Notes: generated from the letters alone by a model not told the origin. Shown: positions 13,953 through 22,283, counted from the stretch's first letter. The stretch: 23,086 bases of DNA from Candidatus Dormiibacterota bacterium (GCA_003153215.1 PLXL01000277.1:1-23086); one strand, 5' to 3'. A program made the numbers and translations.

Positions 13953-14717
13953 GTGATGCTCCCTGAGGTGTCCGTGCTCATGCCCATCCACAATGGAGAG
14001 CGTTACCTCTCCGAGGCAGTGGAGAGTGTGCAGCAGCAGACCCTGAAGTCCTGGGAACTGGTGGCCGTTCTCGATCGCTGCACGGACGCGACTCGAAGCA
14101 TCCTGGAGGGATTCGGCGACTCTCGCATCCGTCTCCTCGATGGTCCTCAGCCGGGTGGGCTCGTTCGCTCACTCAACCTCGGTCTGGCCCAGTGCCGAGC
14201 ACCCCTCGTGGCCAGGCTCGACGCGGACGACGTCTGTGAGCCGGAGCGGTTGGCCATGCAGAAGCAGGTTCTCGATGCCAGAGCGGTGCTGGTGGCCGTG
14301 GGAAGCAGCGCGATCCTCATCGATGCGGATTCCCGGGTAATCGGCAGCCGCGCCGTGGTGTGTGGCACCGGACGGCTCAGGCGGCGGCTCCTCTGGCGGT
14401 GCTCTCTGATCCATCCGTCGGTGATGTTCCGGCGGGAGCCTGTACTCGCCCTGGGCGGCTACGCTGAGGACGCCAGCCGCGCTCAGGACTACGAGCTGTG
14501 GCTGCGCATCGCGGCGCTTGGCGACATCGACAATCTTCCAGTGCCTCTGATCCGTTACCGGGTCCACTCCGGTCAGATCTCGAGCGCCCGCTATCACCCC
14601 TCCTCTCGAACGTGCCTCAGGGCCCGCATGGCGTTAGCGGAGCGTTGCGGGGTTTCTAGCGCCGGCACGCTGTTCCGCCACACCGCGTGGATGATTCGAC
14701 AGTACACCCGGCGGTAG
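13953..14717 (+). CDS. GT2-family glycosyltransferase (GT-A fold)
   Basis: 254 residues from GTG 13953; ATG 13956 is equally possible, and GGAAG lies a few bases upstream. The N-terminus is VSVLMPIHNGERYLSEAVES followed by VQQQTLKSWELVAVLDRCTD, the nucleotide-binding region of family 2 inverting transferases. RLDADDVCEPERL carries the DxD metal/donor motif. RAQDYELWLRIAALG is the ED-type catalytic helix, and LIRYRVHSGQIS is a common tail motif. It would transfer one sugar to the growing lipid-linked repeat unit at the cytoplasmic face. It is shorter than many GT2 members but the domain is complete. Its stop codon touches the start codon of the next glycosyltransferase, so both form a two-gene unit. 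Confidence 0.9.
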   Translation: MMLPEVSVLMPIHNGERYLSEAVESVQQQTLKSWELVAVLDRCTDATRSILEGFGDSRIRLLDGPQPGGLVRSLNLGLAQCRAPLVARLDADDVCEPERLAMQKQVLDARAVLVAVGSSAILIDADSRVIGSRAVVCGTGRLRRRLLWRCSLIHPSVMFRREPVLALGGYAEDASRAQDYELWLRIAALGDIDNLPVPLIRYRVHSGQISSARYHPSSRTCLRARMALAERCGVSSAGTLFRHTAWMIRQYTRR

Positions 14718-15830
14718 ATGGCAGCCATCCTCGACCCGCCCGTGAGGCGCATCCTGTTCCTTGCCAGCATAGGCATGACACTCCGCCAGTTCGTGGAGCC
14801 GCTGGCTGCGCGTTTGCGTGCCGATGGCTTCGAAACCATTGCTGCGGCGGCAGATCTGGGCTCGCTCCAGAGTTTCGACCGAACCTACGAGTTGCCGCAG
14901 TTCCGGCGTCGGGGGCCCGCCGCCGTTCTCCATGCCTACTTGGCGCTCACGGATGTGGTGCGGCGGGAGAGGCCCGTCCTGCTTCACCTGCACACACCGC
15001 CGGCGCTCGTTCTTGGCCGACTCGCCGGCCGGCAGTTCCGTATCCCGAGTGTCGCGGTCGCTCACGGCAGCTTCCTCGGGCCGTTCGGCGGCCGTGCGAT
15101 CGCCTATGCCGCGATTGAGGGGGCTCTCGCCAGGCTGGCTGATCACACGGCGACGGAAAACGCGGAGGACGCCGCCTTCTACCAACGATGGGCCGGGGCC
15201 CGTCCCGTTGACGTGGCCCCTGTGGGCGGCCTTGGGCTCGATCTGAGCCGCCTCGATGCGGCTGCCCGCCGCCCTCGTCGCATCGCTGCGCCACCGTCCG
15301 TTCTGGTGGTGGGCCGCCTCGCCCGCGACAAGAATCTTGACCTCGCCGTGAATGCGTTTCAGCAATTCCGCCTTCGCCATCAGGGAGCCACGCTCACCTT
15401 CCTCGGTTCCGCCCTGCCCGGCGACCCCGGGTGGGAGGTCCCGAATGCACCAGGGGTTCGCCACCAGCCCTGGGTGCCAGATCCCTATCCTCTCATTGTC
15501 GGAGCTGACCTGGTCGTCAGCGCCAGTCTGCGTGAGGGCTTCTCGTTGGGTGCCGCTGAAGCATTGGCGCTCGCAACCCCGGTGGCCGCGGTGACGAACC
15601 GAGGCATCCGTCAACTTCAGCGGCAGCGGCCTAGTGGGCTGGTGGCCAGCCGGGCCGAGGCCTCCGCCCTCGCGGCCGCCATGGAAGAGGCGCTGGGTCG
15701 GAAGCGGGTGGTCGGCGAGCGCGAGCGTCTGGCTACCGCTTGGTCGCGCGAGGCGGCGATCGGCTTCCACCGTCGCATCATCTATCAGGTCTTGGGGCTC
15801 GATCACGGCCTCGGGGTCGAGGGTGCGTGA
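14718..15830 (+). CDS. GT4-family glycosyltransferase
   Basis: 370 residues. ATG 14718 follows the TAG of the GT2 gene with no gap, so the genes are translationally linked. The N-terminal domain reads RRILFLASIGMTLRQFVEPL, and the LLHLHTPPALVLGRLAGRQF stretch is typical of enzymes that act on undecaprenyl-linked sugars (WbpH/PglA-like). The second domain has SVLVVGRLARDKNLDLAVNA, then VSASLREGFSLGAAEALALA with an E-x7-E motif, then TPVAAVTNRGIRQL. The fold and retaining mechanism follow from family membership; donor and acceptor cannot be read. With the GT2 it probably builds two steps of the repeat unit. Confidence 0.88.
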   Translation: MAAILDPPVRRILFLASIGMTLRQFVEPLAARLRADGFETIAAAADLGSLQSFDRTYELPQFRRRGPAAVLHAYLALTDVVRRERPVLLHLHTPPALVLGRLAGRQFRIPSVAVAHGSFLGPFGGRAIAYAAIEGALARLADHTATENAEDAAFYQRWAGARPVDVAPVGGLGLDLSRLDAAARRPRRIAAPPSVLVVGRLARDKNLDLAVNAFQQFRLRHQGATLTFLGSALPGDPGWEVPNAPGVRHQPWVPDPYPLIVGADLVVSASLREGFSLGAAEALALATPVAAVTNRGIRQLQRQRPSGLVASRAEASALAAAMEEALGRKRVVGERERLATAWSREAAIGFHRRIIYQVLGLDHGLGVEGA

Positions 15831-16095
15831 TGGGAACCCACTGTCCCGGGAAGCGCAACCTCGACGCAGCCATGATCACCCTCGGCCTCCTCGGGATGGT
15901 GTTCCCCGAAGCCAGCGGTCATCGTTGACATCCACCTTAGCGGCATGTTCGCTCTGGCCGCGCCTGCACAGCAACGACCTCTGGGCGCTCCGGTCAAGTG
16001 GGACCGCATCTGGCGCATGTGACGACGGTCATGAGCCGGTCGATGTGAGCGACAAGTGGCGCGCTGACTGTCGAATCAGCCCGAATACGTACAGC

Positions 16096-16308
16096 ATGTC
16101 GATCGGCTTGTTCATGACGACGAGAAGGTGGGTGCGCACAACCGTGTGGGGTACCGGTTTCATCGGTGCCAATCTGGTCCGGCGCCTTCTCGGTGACGGG
16201 AGCCATTTCGCGATCGCCGTCATCAACAGTCTCTCCCCCGGCCATGAGAACAAGCCCGGCGCCTGCATTCGCTCGTCCCCGACATCCGGTCGGTCCCGCT
16301 GGCGATAA
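16096..16308 (+). pseudogene. Remnant of an NAD-dependent sugar epimerase/dehydratase N-terminus
   Basis: A 70-codon frame contains VWGTGFIGANLVRRLLGDGS and then IAVINSLSPGHENKPGA. This corresponds to the first glycine-rich strand-helix (usually TGGxGFIGSxLV) and the DNLSTGxxxN loop of extended SDR enzymes such as UDP-glucose 4-epimerase or UDP-glucuronate decarboxylase. Similarity then ends, and the frame stops at 16306-16308. The catalytic YxxxK part is absent. Full-length enzymes are 310-340 residues. It lies between convergent genes and is most simply a 5' relic. Confidence 0.5.
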
Positions 16309-16370
16309 CTCTGGTGGAGACGATCTGCTGGTGGTTAGGGACGCTTAGGAGCAGTCGCCGCGGCTTGCCG

Positions 16371-17243
16371 TCACATCAGTCTCCGCGCACGCGTGTTGCG
16401 CCTCCGAGACTGACTGAGGTCGCCAGGCAGAGGCTCGTCGAGAGCAGGCGAGGAGTCCACTGAAAGAGTCTGGAAGCGCCGGTTGCTCACCATCACTTCC
16501 TCAAGAAATTGCGGCGCGTAGCCCGCCGCCTTGGACGCCTCAATGATCGCACTCACGTCCTTGGGGAGGCATCGGCCACTGAAGCCCCGCGTAGCGACAA
16601 AGACGCCTGTGTGCGAGCGCTCTACTCGTGGGTCGAGGAGCCAGCCCTCTCGGACGGCGTGCCAATCGGCCTCGAACGCTCTGCAGATTTCGAAGAACTC
16701 ATTGACGAACGTGACCTTCATTGCCAGATATGAATTCTCCATGTACTTGATGATTTCAGCCTCTCGTGCCGAGCACTGGAAGTACGTCTTGTCAGGTCCC
16801 ATCATTGACGACAGATCATCAATGATCGTCCGCCGTGCGCTCGGTGGGCCGCCAACAATCATGAATGGTACGCTGGAAGGCCCGCCCGCATGGAAGTTCG
16901 ACAGGTAGCTGCTCTCTCCGAAGTACTCAGGGCAGAAACAGACCTGCTTACCGCTGACAGCTGCCAGGCGATCGGTTGTACCGGGCGGAACTGTCGAGCG
17001 GAGAAGCACGCGCTCGACCGGCAGGCGGTTGATCGCCGCTTCGACCTGGGTCAGGTCGCACGAACCATCGGGGCGCATCGGAGTCCCGACGCACACCATG
17101 GCAAAGGCACACCCGAGCAGTTCTGCTTTTGGATAGGTGTCTCCCTGGGTCTGGTCATACGTCACCAGGTCAGCGAACGGACTGAAGAGCCCAGCCATCG
17201 CCCTTCCGACGTGCCCCATGCCGATGATACCTAGTCTCATCAC
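16371..17243 (-). CDS. Short UDP-glucose/GDP-mannose dehydrogenase-family protein
   Basis: 290 residues. The N-terminal NAD-binding domain starts MRLGIIGMGHVGRAMAGLFS. CVGTPMRPDGSCDLTQVEAA and LLRSTVPPGTTDRL are family signatures. ICPEY-type sequence appears as CFCPEYFGESSYLSNFH. The central helix has IIKYMENSYLAMKVTFVNEF with the conserved Lys and Asn, and GFSGRCLPKDVSAI has the catalytic Cys plus Lys-Asp. Family members oxidise a UDP- or GDP-hexose at C6 to the uronic acid, using two NAD. Ordinary UDP-glucose dehydrogenases are 390-450 residues and end with a UDP-binding domain; here only about 50 residues follow the Cys motif, so that domain is missing. Short stand-alone versions exist in databases as I recall, so this may be a natural form or a truncation. 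It is the last gene of the minus-strand block, 136 bases after the aminotransferase, and is less GC-rich. Confidence 0.8.
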   Translation of the reverse strand: MMRLGIIGMGHVGRAMAGLFSPFADLVTYDQTQGDTYPKAELLGCAFAMVCVGTPMRPDGSCDLTQVEAAINRLPVERVLLRSTVPPGTTDRLAAVSGKQVCFCPEYFGESSYLSNFHAGGPSSVPFMIVGGPPSARRTIIDDLSSMMGPDKTYFQCSAREAEIIKYMENSYLAMKVTFVNEFFEICRAFEADWHAVREGWLLDPRVERSHTGVFVATRGFSGRCLPKDVSAIIEASKAAGYAPQFLEEVMVSNRRFQTLSVDSSPALDEPLPGDLSQSRRRNTRARRLM

Positions 17244-17379
17244 GCGCCCTCATGTGGTCGATGGTGTGGGCAAGCCGATGGCTGACCGCGGAGGGCCGTA
17301 TAGACATTCGGCTTGGTCTGTGACCGGGACTGAAGCTCCGTCCGGCGCGATGGGGATCGTGAGCTCTGCAAGCGGCTTG

Positions 17380-18495
17380 TCACTTCATGGTCACCCCAAG
17401 CAGCGTGGCGAGGGTATTGGCGATCTCAATCAGCTCGGAAGCGCTCAGTCGGGAATGGAAGGGCACGGAGAGCATCCGGCCTGCGACCTCCTCAGTGGCG
17501 GGGAGGTCCGTTGACGTTCGCGCGAACACCGGCTGGCGATGAGCTGGCGGGAAGTACACGCGCGCCTCGATGCCGGCCTGGAGCATTCCTTGGAGAACGG
17601 CATCTCGAATGGCGCTGCTCAGGAGGATCGTGTAGATCATGAAGGTGTGCGTCCGCTCCGCGGCCACGACCGGAGGTCGGACACCGGGAATCACCTCCAG
17701 GAGTGGTCGCAGGACCATGGCGTTGCTGGCCTTACGAGCAAGGATCGCGTCAAGCTTCTCGAGCTGCACGAGACCCATAGCCGCCTGCATCTCGGTCAAG
17801 CGCCAGTTGTAACCAAGCTGCGCATGCTCGTAGAGGGCTATCTGACCATGGTTGCGCAGGAGGCGCAGTCGGGCCGCAAGCCCCCCGTCATCCGTGGTCA
17901 CCAAGCCACCCTCACCCATGGTGATGTTCTTCGTAGGGGTGAAACTGAACATGGCGGCCGCGCCGAGACCACCCACCGGCCGCCCGCGGTAGGTGGCACC
18001 GTGCGCCTCAGCGGCATCTTCGAGCAGAAGGATGCGCGCGTCGTCGGCAACTGCCCTCAGTCCGTCCATGTCAGCGGGCTGCCCGGCATAGTGGACGGCG
18101 AGGATGGCCTTGGTGCGAGGGGTCAGCTTCCGAGCGACGTCGGCGGGGTCGAGGGTGAACGTCTCCGGCTCGATATCGGCGAAGACCGGCCTTGCCCCTA
18201 CGTGGAGCACCGAGGTCGCCGAGGATATGAACGTCATCGAGGGGACGATCACCTCGTCTCCCGGTCCGATCCCAAGCGCGAGGTACAGGGCCGCAAGCGC
18301 CACGGTGCCATTGGCGAACGCTATGCCACACTCAACCCGGTGTCGCGCGGCGAATGCCGTCTCGAAAGCTGCAGTTTCGGGCCCGTTCGTCAGGATGCCG
18401 GACCGCAGCACGCGCGCGACTGCTGCGATTTCGCGGTCATCGACGTCCGGCGATGCGAGCCGGATCCTAGTGGGCGCCCCGAGAGCACTGTGCAT
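17380..18495 (-). CDS. DegT/DnrJ/EryC1/StrS sugar aminotransferase (PglE-like)
   Basis: 371 residues from ATG 18495-18493, one base after the TGA of the sugar transferase gene. The open frame extends to 18573, but that would overlap the previous gene by 77 bases. The protein opens IRLASPDVDDREIAAVARVL. It contains GIAFANGTVALAALYLALGI, DEVIVPSMTFISSATSVLHV, LLLEDAAEAHGATYRG with the PLP-contacting Asp, and MFSFTPTKNITMGEGG with the Schiff-base Lys. It ends with the C-terminal half that forms the active-site dimer. Family enzymes transfer an amino group from Glu to a keto sugar nucleotide. The natural partner is the 4-keto-6-deoxy sugar made by the dehydratase at 196-2118. The adjacent PglC-like and PglD-like genes support a UDP-4-amino-6-deoxy-GlcNAc product. 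The identity of the sugar is inferred. Confidence 0.9.
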   Translation of the reverse strand: MHSALGAPTRIRLASPDVDDREIAAVARVLRSGILTNGPETAAFETAFAARHRVECGIAFANGTVALAALYLALGIGPGDEVIVPSMTFISSATSVLHVGARPVFADIEPETFTLDPADVARKLTPRTKAILAVHYAGQPADMDGLRAVADDARILLLEDAAEAHGATYRGRPVGGLGAAAMFSFTPTKNITMGEGGLVTTDDGGLAARLRLLRNHGQIALYEHAQLGYNWRLTEMQAAMGLVQLEKLDAILARKASNAMVLRPLLEVIPGVRPPVVAAERTHTFMIYTILLSSAIRDAVLQGMLQAGIEARVYFPPAHRQPVFARTSTDLPATEEVAGRMLSVPFHSRLSASELIEIANTLATLLGVTMK

Positions 18496-18496
18496 C

Positions 18497-19186
18497 TCAG
18501 AGGCACTCCATCCGGGCGTCACTGTCTCCTTGAGTCGGTGGAACGGAGATCGGGTCATCAGAGGGATGTCCACCGGCTCCCCTTCCCCCCAGCAACGTGG
18601 CCACCGTTCGCAGGATGATTTCCAGGTCGAGGGCGACAGACTGGCGATCCACGTAGTCGATATCGAGGGCGATGCGCTCGCTCCACGTAATGCTGTTGCG
18701 CCCAGTTACTTGCGCCAGTCCCGTAAGTCCGGGCCGGACCTCCAGTCGTCGGCGCTGGATCGCCGTATATCGCGCCTCCTGGTATGGGAGGGTCGGCCGC
18801 GGCCCCACAACGCTCATCTCCCCACGCACGACATTCACGAGTTGGGGCAGCTCATCAATGCCGAATCGCCTCAGATGGCGTCCCACTCGAGTGATCCGAT
18901 CGTCGGCAGGGTGCAGAGGGTTGCCGCGCGGGTCGTGCACCATGGTCCGGAGTTTCAGAATGTCGAACCGCCTTCCGTGTAGTCCGACGCGCTGCTGACG
19001 GAAGAGGGCCGGCCCGTGAGAAGTGAGCTTGACTGTCGCAGCGGATACCGCGACGATGACCGAGGATGGAACAGCGAGTATCGCGACGACGACGAGGTCC
19101 AGCAGTCGTTTGCCGCGGTAGCCGCCGGCCCGACCGGTCGGCGTCGCCTCAGCCGGGTCTGATCGCGGGCGGCGGCTCGCCGCCAT
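18497..19186 (-). CDS. Initiating undecaprenyl-phosphate sugar-1-phosphate transferase (PglC/WcaJ-type)
   Basis: 229 residues from ATG 19186-19184; the frame is open to 19252, so the start is uncertain and neither start has a strong ribosome-binding site. One N-terminal hydrophobic segment, RLLDLVVVAILAVPSSVIVA, forms the re-entrant membrane helix. It is followed by ALFRQQRVGLHGRRFDILKL and RTM, FGIDELPQLVNVVRGEMSVV, VGPRPTLPYQ and RPGLTGLAQVTGRN. These are all signature blocks of the bacterial sugar transferase family, with the catalytic Asp-Glu pair in IDELPQ. It transfers a phosphosugar from a UDP-sugar to undecaprenyl phosphate, the committed step of repeat-unit assembly. It has the compact length of PglC, without the large N-terminal region of WbaP/WcaJ. 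The next gene, the aminotransferase, starts one base after its stop. Confidence 0.92.
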   Translation of the reverse strand: MAASRRPRSDPAEATPTGRAGGYRGKRLLDLVVVAILAVPSSVIVAVSAATVKLTSHGPALFRQQRVGLHGRRFDILKLRTMVHDPRGNPLHPADDRITRVGRHLRRFGIDELPQLVNVVRGEMSVVGPRPTLPYQEARYTAIQRRRLEVRPGLTGLAQVTGRNSITWSERIALDIDYVDRQSVALDLEIILRTVATLLGGRGAGGHPSDDPISVPPTQGDSDARMECL

Positions 19187-19480
19187 CGCTGGGACGCCCG
19201 AACCCGCGTGGATCAGCGGCCGGGTCTCGACGGTGCTCGCTCGGCGGTGCAATGAACTCGTGCCCAGTGGTCGTGGGTCTGACGATGGCGTCTGGTGGAT
19301 GGTACTCGTGTTCGCGTGCCGAGATACACCCTACGGCGCCAACCGGTCACTCCTACCATAGCGGGCAAACCACCCTCATTGACCGCTTTCCTGCCGTGCG
19401 TGCTAGTTGTAGTGCCCGCTGATCGAGGGCGAACCAGTGCATCTGGCCAAGCCCTGGGTCACCGCGGTAGGTGCACACGA
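19187..19480. other. Intergenic stretch of about 290 bases, no gene seen
   Basis: It lies between the PglD-like and PglC-like genes, which are read in the same direction. No conserved coding sequence is visible. No convincing promoter pair or terminator was found, although a minus-strand TATGGT (complement of 19357-19362) could act as a weak -10. Confidence 0.4.
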
Positions 19481-20128
19481 TCAGCGCATCCGGTCTGGCA
19501 AGGGAACAGCTGGGACACCGACGGCAGTAACCCCCGGTGCGATGTCGTGAACGACCACGGCGCCAGCGCCGATCGTCGTGCGGGCTCCGATAGTGCGACC
19601 CTGGATGATGACCGCGCCGATGCCGCAGGTCACCTCGTCGCCGAGAATGACGTTGCCGGCCACATGGACGCCTGGGTTCAGGGTGACGTAGTCCCCGAGA
19701 ACACAGTCATGGCTGACCGTGGCATGGAGGTTGGCATGAAGGTGGCGGCCGGTCCGGATATTGGTGGTTAGCTTGGCGCCGGCGGTGATGATGGCCCCGG
19801 GACCGAGGCTCACCTCCGAGGCGATGCTGGCGGCGGGGTGAACAAGGGAGACGGGGATACGACCCCAGGCGCTGAGCTTCGCATCGAGCGCCCGACGGGC
19901 AGAACCAGAGCCGATGGCGATGACATAGGCTGCGTCGAGGTCGCGCAGAAGTTCCACCCCGCCCAGCAGAGGGGCGCCACGGCGGCGCAGGAGGTCGAGG
20001 TCCACCGCGTCCCCGTCGTCGACGAATCCAAGGAATTCGAAAACACGGTCGGGACCGTTGATCGCTTCCACGATGTCAAGGGTCTCGCGGCCGGACCCCC
20101 CAGCACCCACGATGATCAGTCGATCCAT
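19481..20128 (-). CDS. Sugar O/N-acetyltransferase, left-handed beta-helix (PglD/NeuD family)
   Basis: 215 residues, a family-typical length. The N-terminal Rossmann-like domain begins MDRLIIVGAGGSGRETLDIV with FLGFVDDGD, which binds the UDP-sugar. The C-terminal half shows hexapeptide repeats (SEVSLGPGAIITAGAKLTTN, then NLHATVSHDCVLGDYVTLNP and VHVAGNVILGDEVTCGIGA). VSHDCVLGD provides the catalytic His expected from PglD. Family members acetylate the 4-amino group of a UDP-sugar with acetyl-CoA, or O-acetylate sialic acid. With the neighbouring PglC-like and PglE-like genes, the 4-amino sugar role is more likely here. It begins 67 bases after the DUF4012 gene ends. Confidence 0.88.
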   Translation of the reverse strand: MDRLIIVGAGGSGRETLDIVEAINGPDRVFEFLGFVDDGDAVDLDLLRRRGAPLLGGVELLRDLDAAYVIAIGSGSARRALDAKLSAWGRIPVSLVHPAASIASEVSLGPGAIITAGAKLTTNIRTGRHLHANLHATVSHDCVLGDYVTLNPGVHVAGNVILGDEVTCGIGAVIIQGRTIGARTTIGAGAVVVHDIAPGVTAVGVPAVPLPDRMR

Positions 20129-20195
20129 CTCACCTCCTATGCGTACGTCTTGCCGGAGTTGACGCCACGCGACCGCTGAGGCTGCGACGTCTCAC

Positions 20196-22148
20196 TCACC
20201 CCACGACACTCCACGACCGGTTCGTCACCAGCGTCGACGACCAGTGGTAGCTGCGCCCGTTGGGCATGGTCACCGTAACGGTGACCGGCCAGGTGAGGGC
20301 GTTGATCTGCTTCTCCCAGACGAGAGCATAGTGCTCCGGGGTGACGCTGATGTTGGCGAAGGGCCCGGTGTAGTCGAGCGTCAGGGTCGCCGAGCCTCCG
20401 TAGGGCACGATCAGCCAGAAGCCGATCGCCTCGCGGCTCAGCTCGTAGGTCACCGCCCCAGGGGCGACCTGCTGGGCGGCCCCGCCGTCGATGCTGAGGG
20501 TCATGCCGGTGAGCTGGGCGGTCTCGGGGACGTAGACGCGGACGTAGTCGCGGTAGTCGCCCCCTGAGTTCGGCTCCAGGCCGCGGTCTTCCGCGGTCGG
20601 GGGGACCGGGTTGTGGTACTGCAGGACGACGTGGTCGTTGACGTTGCCGTTGGACTCGACCGTCGCTGTCAGGCTGAATGACCTGGTCACGAACAGGTCC
20701 CCCTTTGTGCCGGAGAGGTTGGCGTCGTCGATGAGCAGCGAGTCGCTGAGCGGTGCCCCCAGCTCCCCCCCGTACCCCGCACCGTCCGCAAGCCTCTCCA
20801 GAGTGGGGTTGTGGAAGTAAAGGACGATGTGCTTCTGGTTGGCTCCCCGCTCCAGCGCCGAGGCCAGCGCCGGCATCTCGTCGATGGGGGCGTTGAGCAG
20901 GTCGTGGACCACCGCGCTCCCGAAGGCGGCGAGGTACGGCTGCCCCGGGTTCCCAGGAAGATTGACGAGGTAGTTGAGCTCCATGAGGACGTTGGCGGCG
21001 GTGAGCGTCTGCGGGTACGGTGCCGCCTGCATCGGTCCCAGCACCTGGAGAAGGTAGCTGACCGCCACCGGGTCGACGTCGATGGTCCCGTCGACCGCCT
21101 GGCCGGTTCCTTGCGTGTAGAAGAGCTCGACCTCGGCCGCCGAGGTGGGGAAGTCGGGCGACCAGTTGGCGTCTCCCAGTTCCCAGTGCTGCCCGTGGAA
21201 GAGATACTCGTTGAGCGGCGCCGGTGCCGGGATGTCGGTCACCAGCGGGGTGAAGTAGGCCGACTGATGGAAGACGAGGCTGGTGACCGCCCCGTCGCTG
21301 AAGGTCACCGTGCCCACCGACCCGATGAAACCGCCTCCGGGGCGCTCCTCTCCCGGGTTCTCGAGGAGCAGGAGGTAGGTGTGCTGCCCGGGGCCGATCG
21401 CCGCGGGCAGCGCTTTGAGGAGGTTGATCGCCGGCCCCGCGACGCTGGTCACCTGGTGCCCTTCGCTGAGCAGGGTGGCGCGAGCCCGGCTCAGGGGGCC
21501 GAGCAGCTTCCCTCCTGGCACCGCCGCCAGGCTCTTCTCGAACACCGCGAGGTCCGCGGTGGTCCGGTCCAGCTGGGGACGGTGATCGCTCGCCAATTGG
21601 ACCAATCTCTGGAACGGTGAGGGGCCTCCCGCCGGCGCTGAGGCGGGGATCACCTGCTCAACCAGCCCGATCACGTCCCGGCCGAGCCGGGTGCCGTCCT
21701 CCCCGGCGGTGCGCAGCCGGCGGGCCGCGTTCACGTTCGCTGAGATCCCGGGGATGTGCGTGGCGATGCCGGCGATCCAGCCGTCGGACAGGATCTCCGA
21801 GCGGGTGCCGAAGTCGTCTGCCGCCACCTGCAGGTCCGCGCCGGCCTTCTCCAGCCGGGCGTGGTCGAGGGGGCTGAGGTCGCCGGTGAGCAGCTGCGCC
21901 GCGCTGAGAGCCGCGCTGCGGCCGTCGGTGAGCGCTTTGACCGCCGAGTAGTACCGGACGGCGGAGACGCCGAGGAGGACGATCGCCAGGACCGCCAGCC
22001 CCACCACCCACCAACGAAGCCGCCGCCAGAGCGACCGCCGCGGCCGGGTGCTCCTCCGCCGGCGCGGCTGTCCCATCGGCGTAGCGACAATCGATGGATC
22101 GGCCGGGGGCAGGGCGTCGGCCAGGGGGGTGTCGGGCGGTGGCTCCAT
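20196..22148 (-). CDS. DUF4012-domain membrane-anchored extracellular protein
   Basis: 650 residues. A Pro/Arg-rich cytoplasmic start (RRRRSTRPRRSLWRRLRWW) is followed by one membrane helix, WVVGLAVLAIVLLGVSAVRY (about residues 47-66); the rest faces outwards. A helical region of about 170 residues precedes the DUF4012 core. That core shows LLLLENPGEERPGGGFIGSV and later HWELGDANWSPDFPTSAAEV, with VDGTIDVDPVAVSYLLQVLG. The C-terminal part is beta-rich. DUF4012 proteins are common in actinobacterial polysaccharide loci, but no activity is established. Their general resemblance to cell-wall attachment factors is a hypothesis only. It is the first gene of the minus-strand block, with AGGAA directly before ATG 22148 and a perfect TATAAT box upstream. 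Placement suggests a role in polymer export or attachment. Confidence 0.85.
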   Translation of the reverse strand: MEPPPDTPLADALPPADPSIVATPMGQPRRRRSTRPRRSLWRRLRWWVVGLAVLAIVLLGVSAVRYYSAVKALTDGRSAALSAAQLLTGDLSPLDHARLEKAGADLQVAADDFGTRSEILSDGWIAGIATHIPGISANVNAARRLRTAGEDGTRLGRDVIGLVEQVIPASAPAGGPSPFQRLVQLASDHRPQLDRTTADLAVFEKSLAAVPGGKLLGPLSRARATLLSEGHQVTSVAGPAINLLKALPAAIGPGQHTYLLLLENPGEERPGGGFIGSVGTVTFSDGAVTSLVFHQSAYFTPLVTDIPAPAPLNEYLFHGQHWELGDANWSPDFPTSAAEVELFYTQGTGQAVDGTIDVDPVAVSYLLQVLGPMQAAPYPQTLTAANVLMELNYLVNLPGNPGQPYLAAFGSAVVHDLLNAPIDEMPALASALERGANQKHIVLYFHNPTLERLADGAGYGGELGAPLSDSLLIDDANLSGTKGDLFVTRSFSLTATVESNGNVNDHVVLQYHNPVPPTAEDRGLEPNSGGDYRDYVRVYVPETAQLTGMTLSIDGGAAQQVAPGAVTYELSREAIGFWLIVPYGGSATLTLDYTGPFANISVTPEHYALVWEKQINALTWPVTVTVTMPNGRSYHWSSTLVTNRSWSVVG

Positions 22149-22210
22149 TTCCTCGGCTGGACGCGGCGGGGTGCGGCCTGCGACGTGAGGTCGCGGGCGG
22201 GAGTATCGGC

Positions 22211-22216
22211 ATTATA
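22211..22216 (-). promoter_or_regulatory. Perfect TATAAT -10 box upstream of the DUF4012 gene
   Basis: The complement of 22211-22216 is TATAAT, about 60 bases before the ATG at 22148, which would give a leader of roughly 55 bases. No good TTGACA-like box lies 16-18 bases further upstream, so the promoter is incomplete by consensus. It is the best candidate to drive the minus-strand block. Confidence 0.4.
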
Positions 22217-22283
22217 CGGGTGGAACTGATCGTTCGCGGCAGCCCGCCCGAGCTGTCGTGACGCCCGCTCCGGGATACTCGCC

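Noticed and set aside
12439..13956. Long plus-strand open frame of 505 codons
   Set aside because: It runs antisense through the IS3 orfB/orfA genes, has no family motif and exists because of high GC content; the minus-strand frames carry the conserved transposase motifs.
14634..15806. Minus-strand open frame of 390 codons
   Set aside because: Antisense to the GT4 gene, which has clear motifs on the plus strand.
17539..18618. Plus-strand open frame of 359 codons
   Set aside because: Antisense to the aminotransferase, whose PLP-lysine motif and coupling to the upstream gene are convincing.
20811..21620. Plus-strand open frame of 269 codons
   Set aside because: Antisense to the DUF4012 gene; repetitive Arg/Glu/Val composition only.
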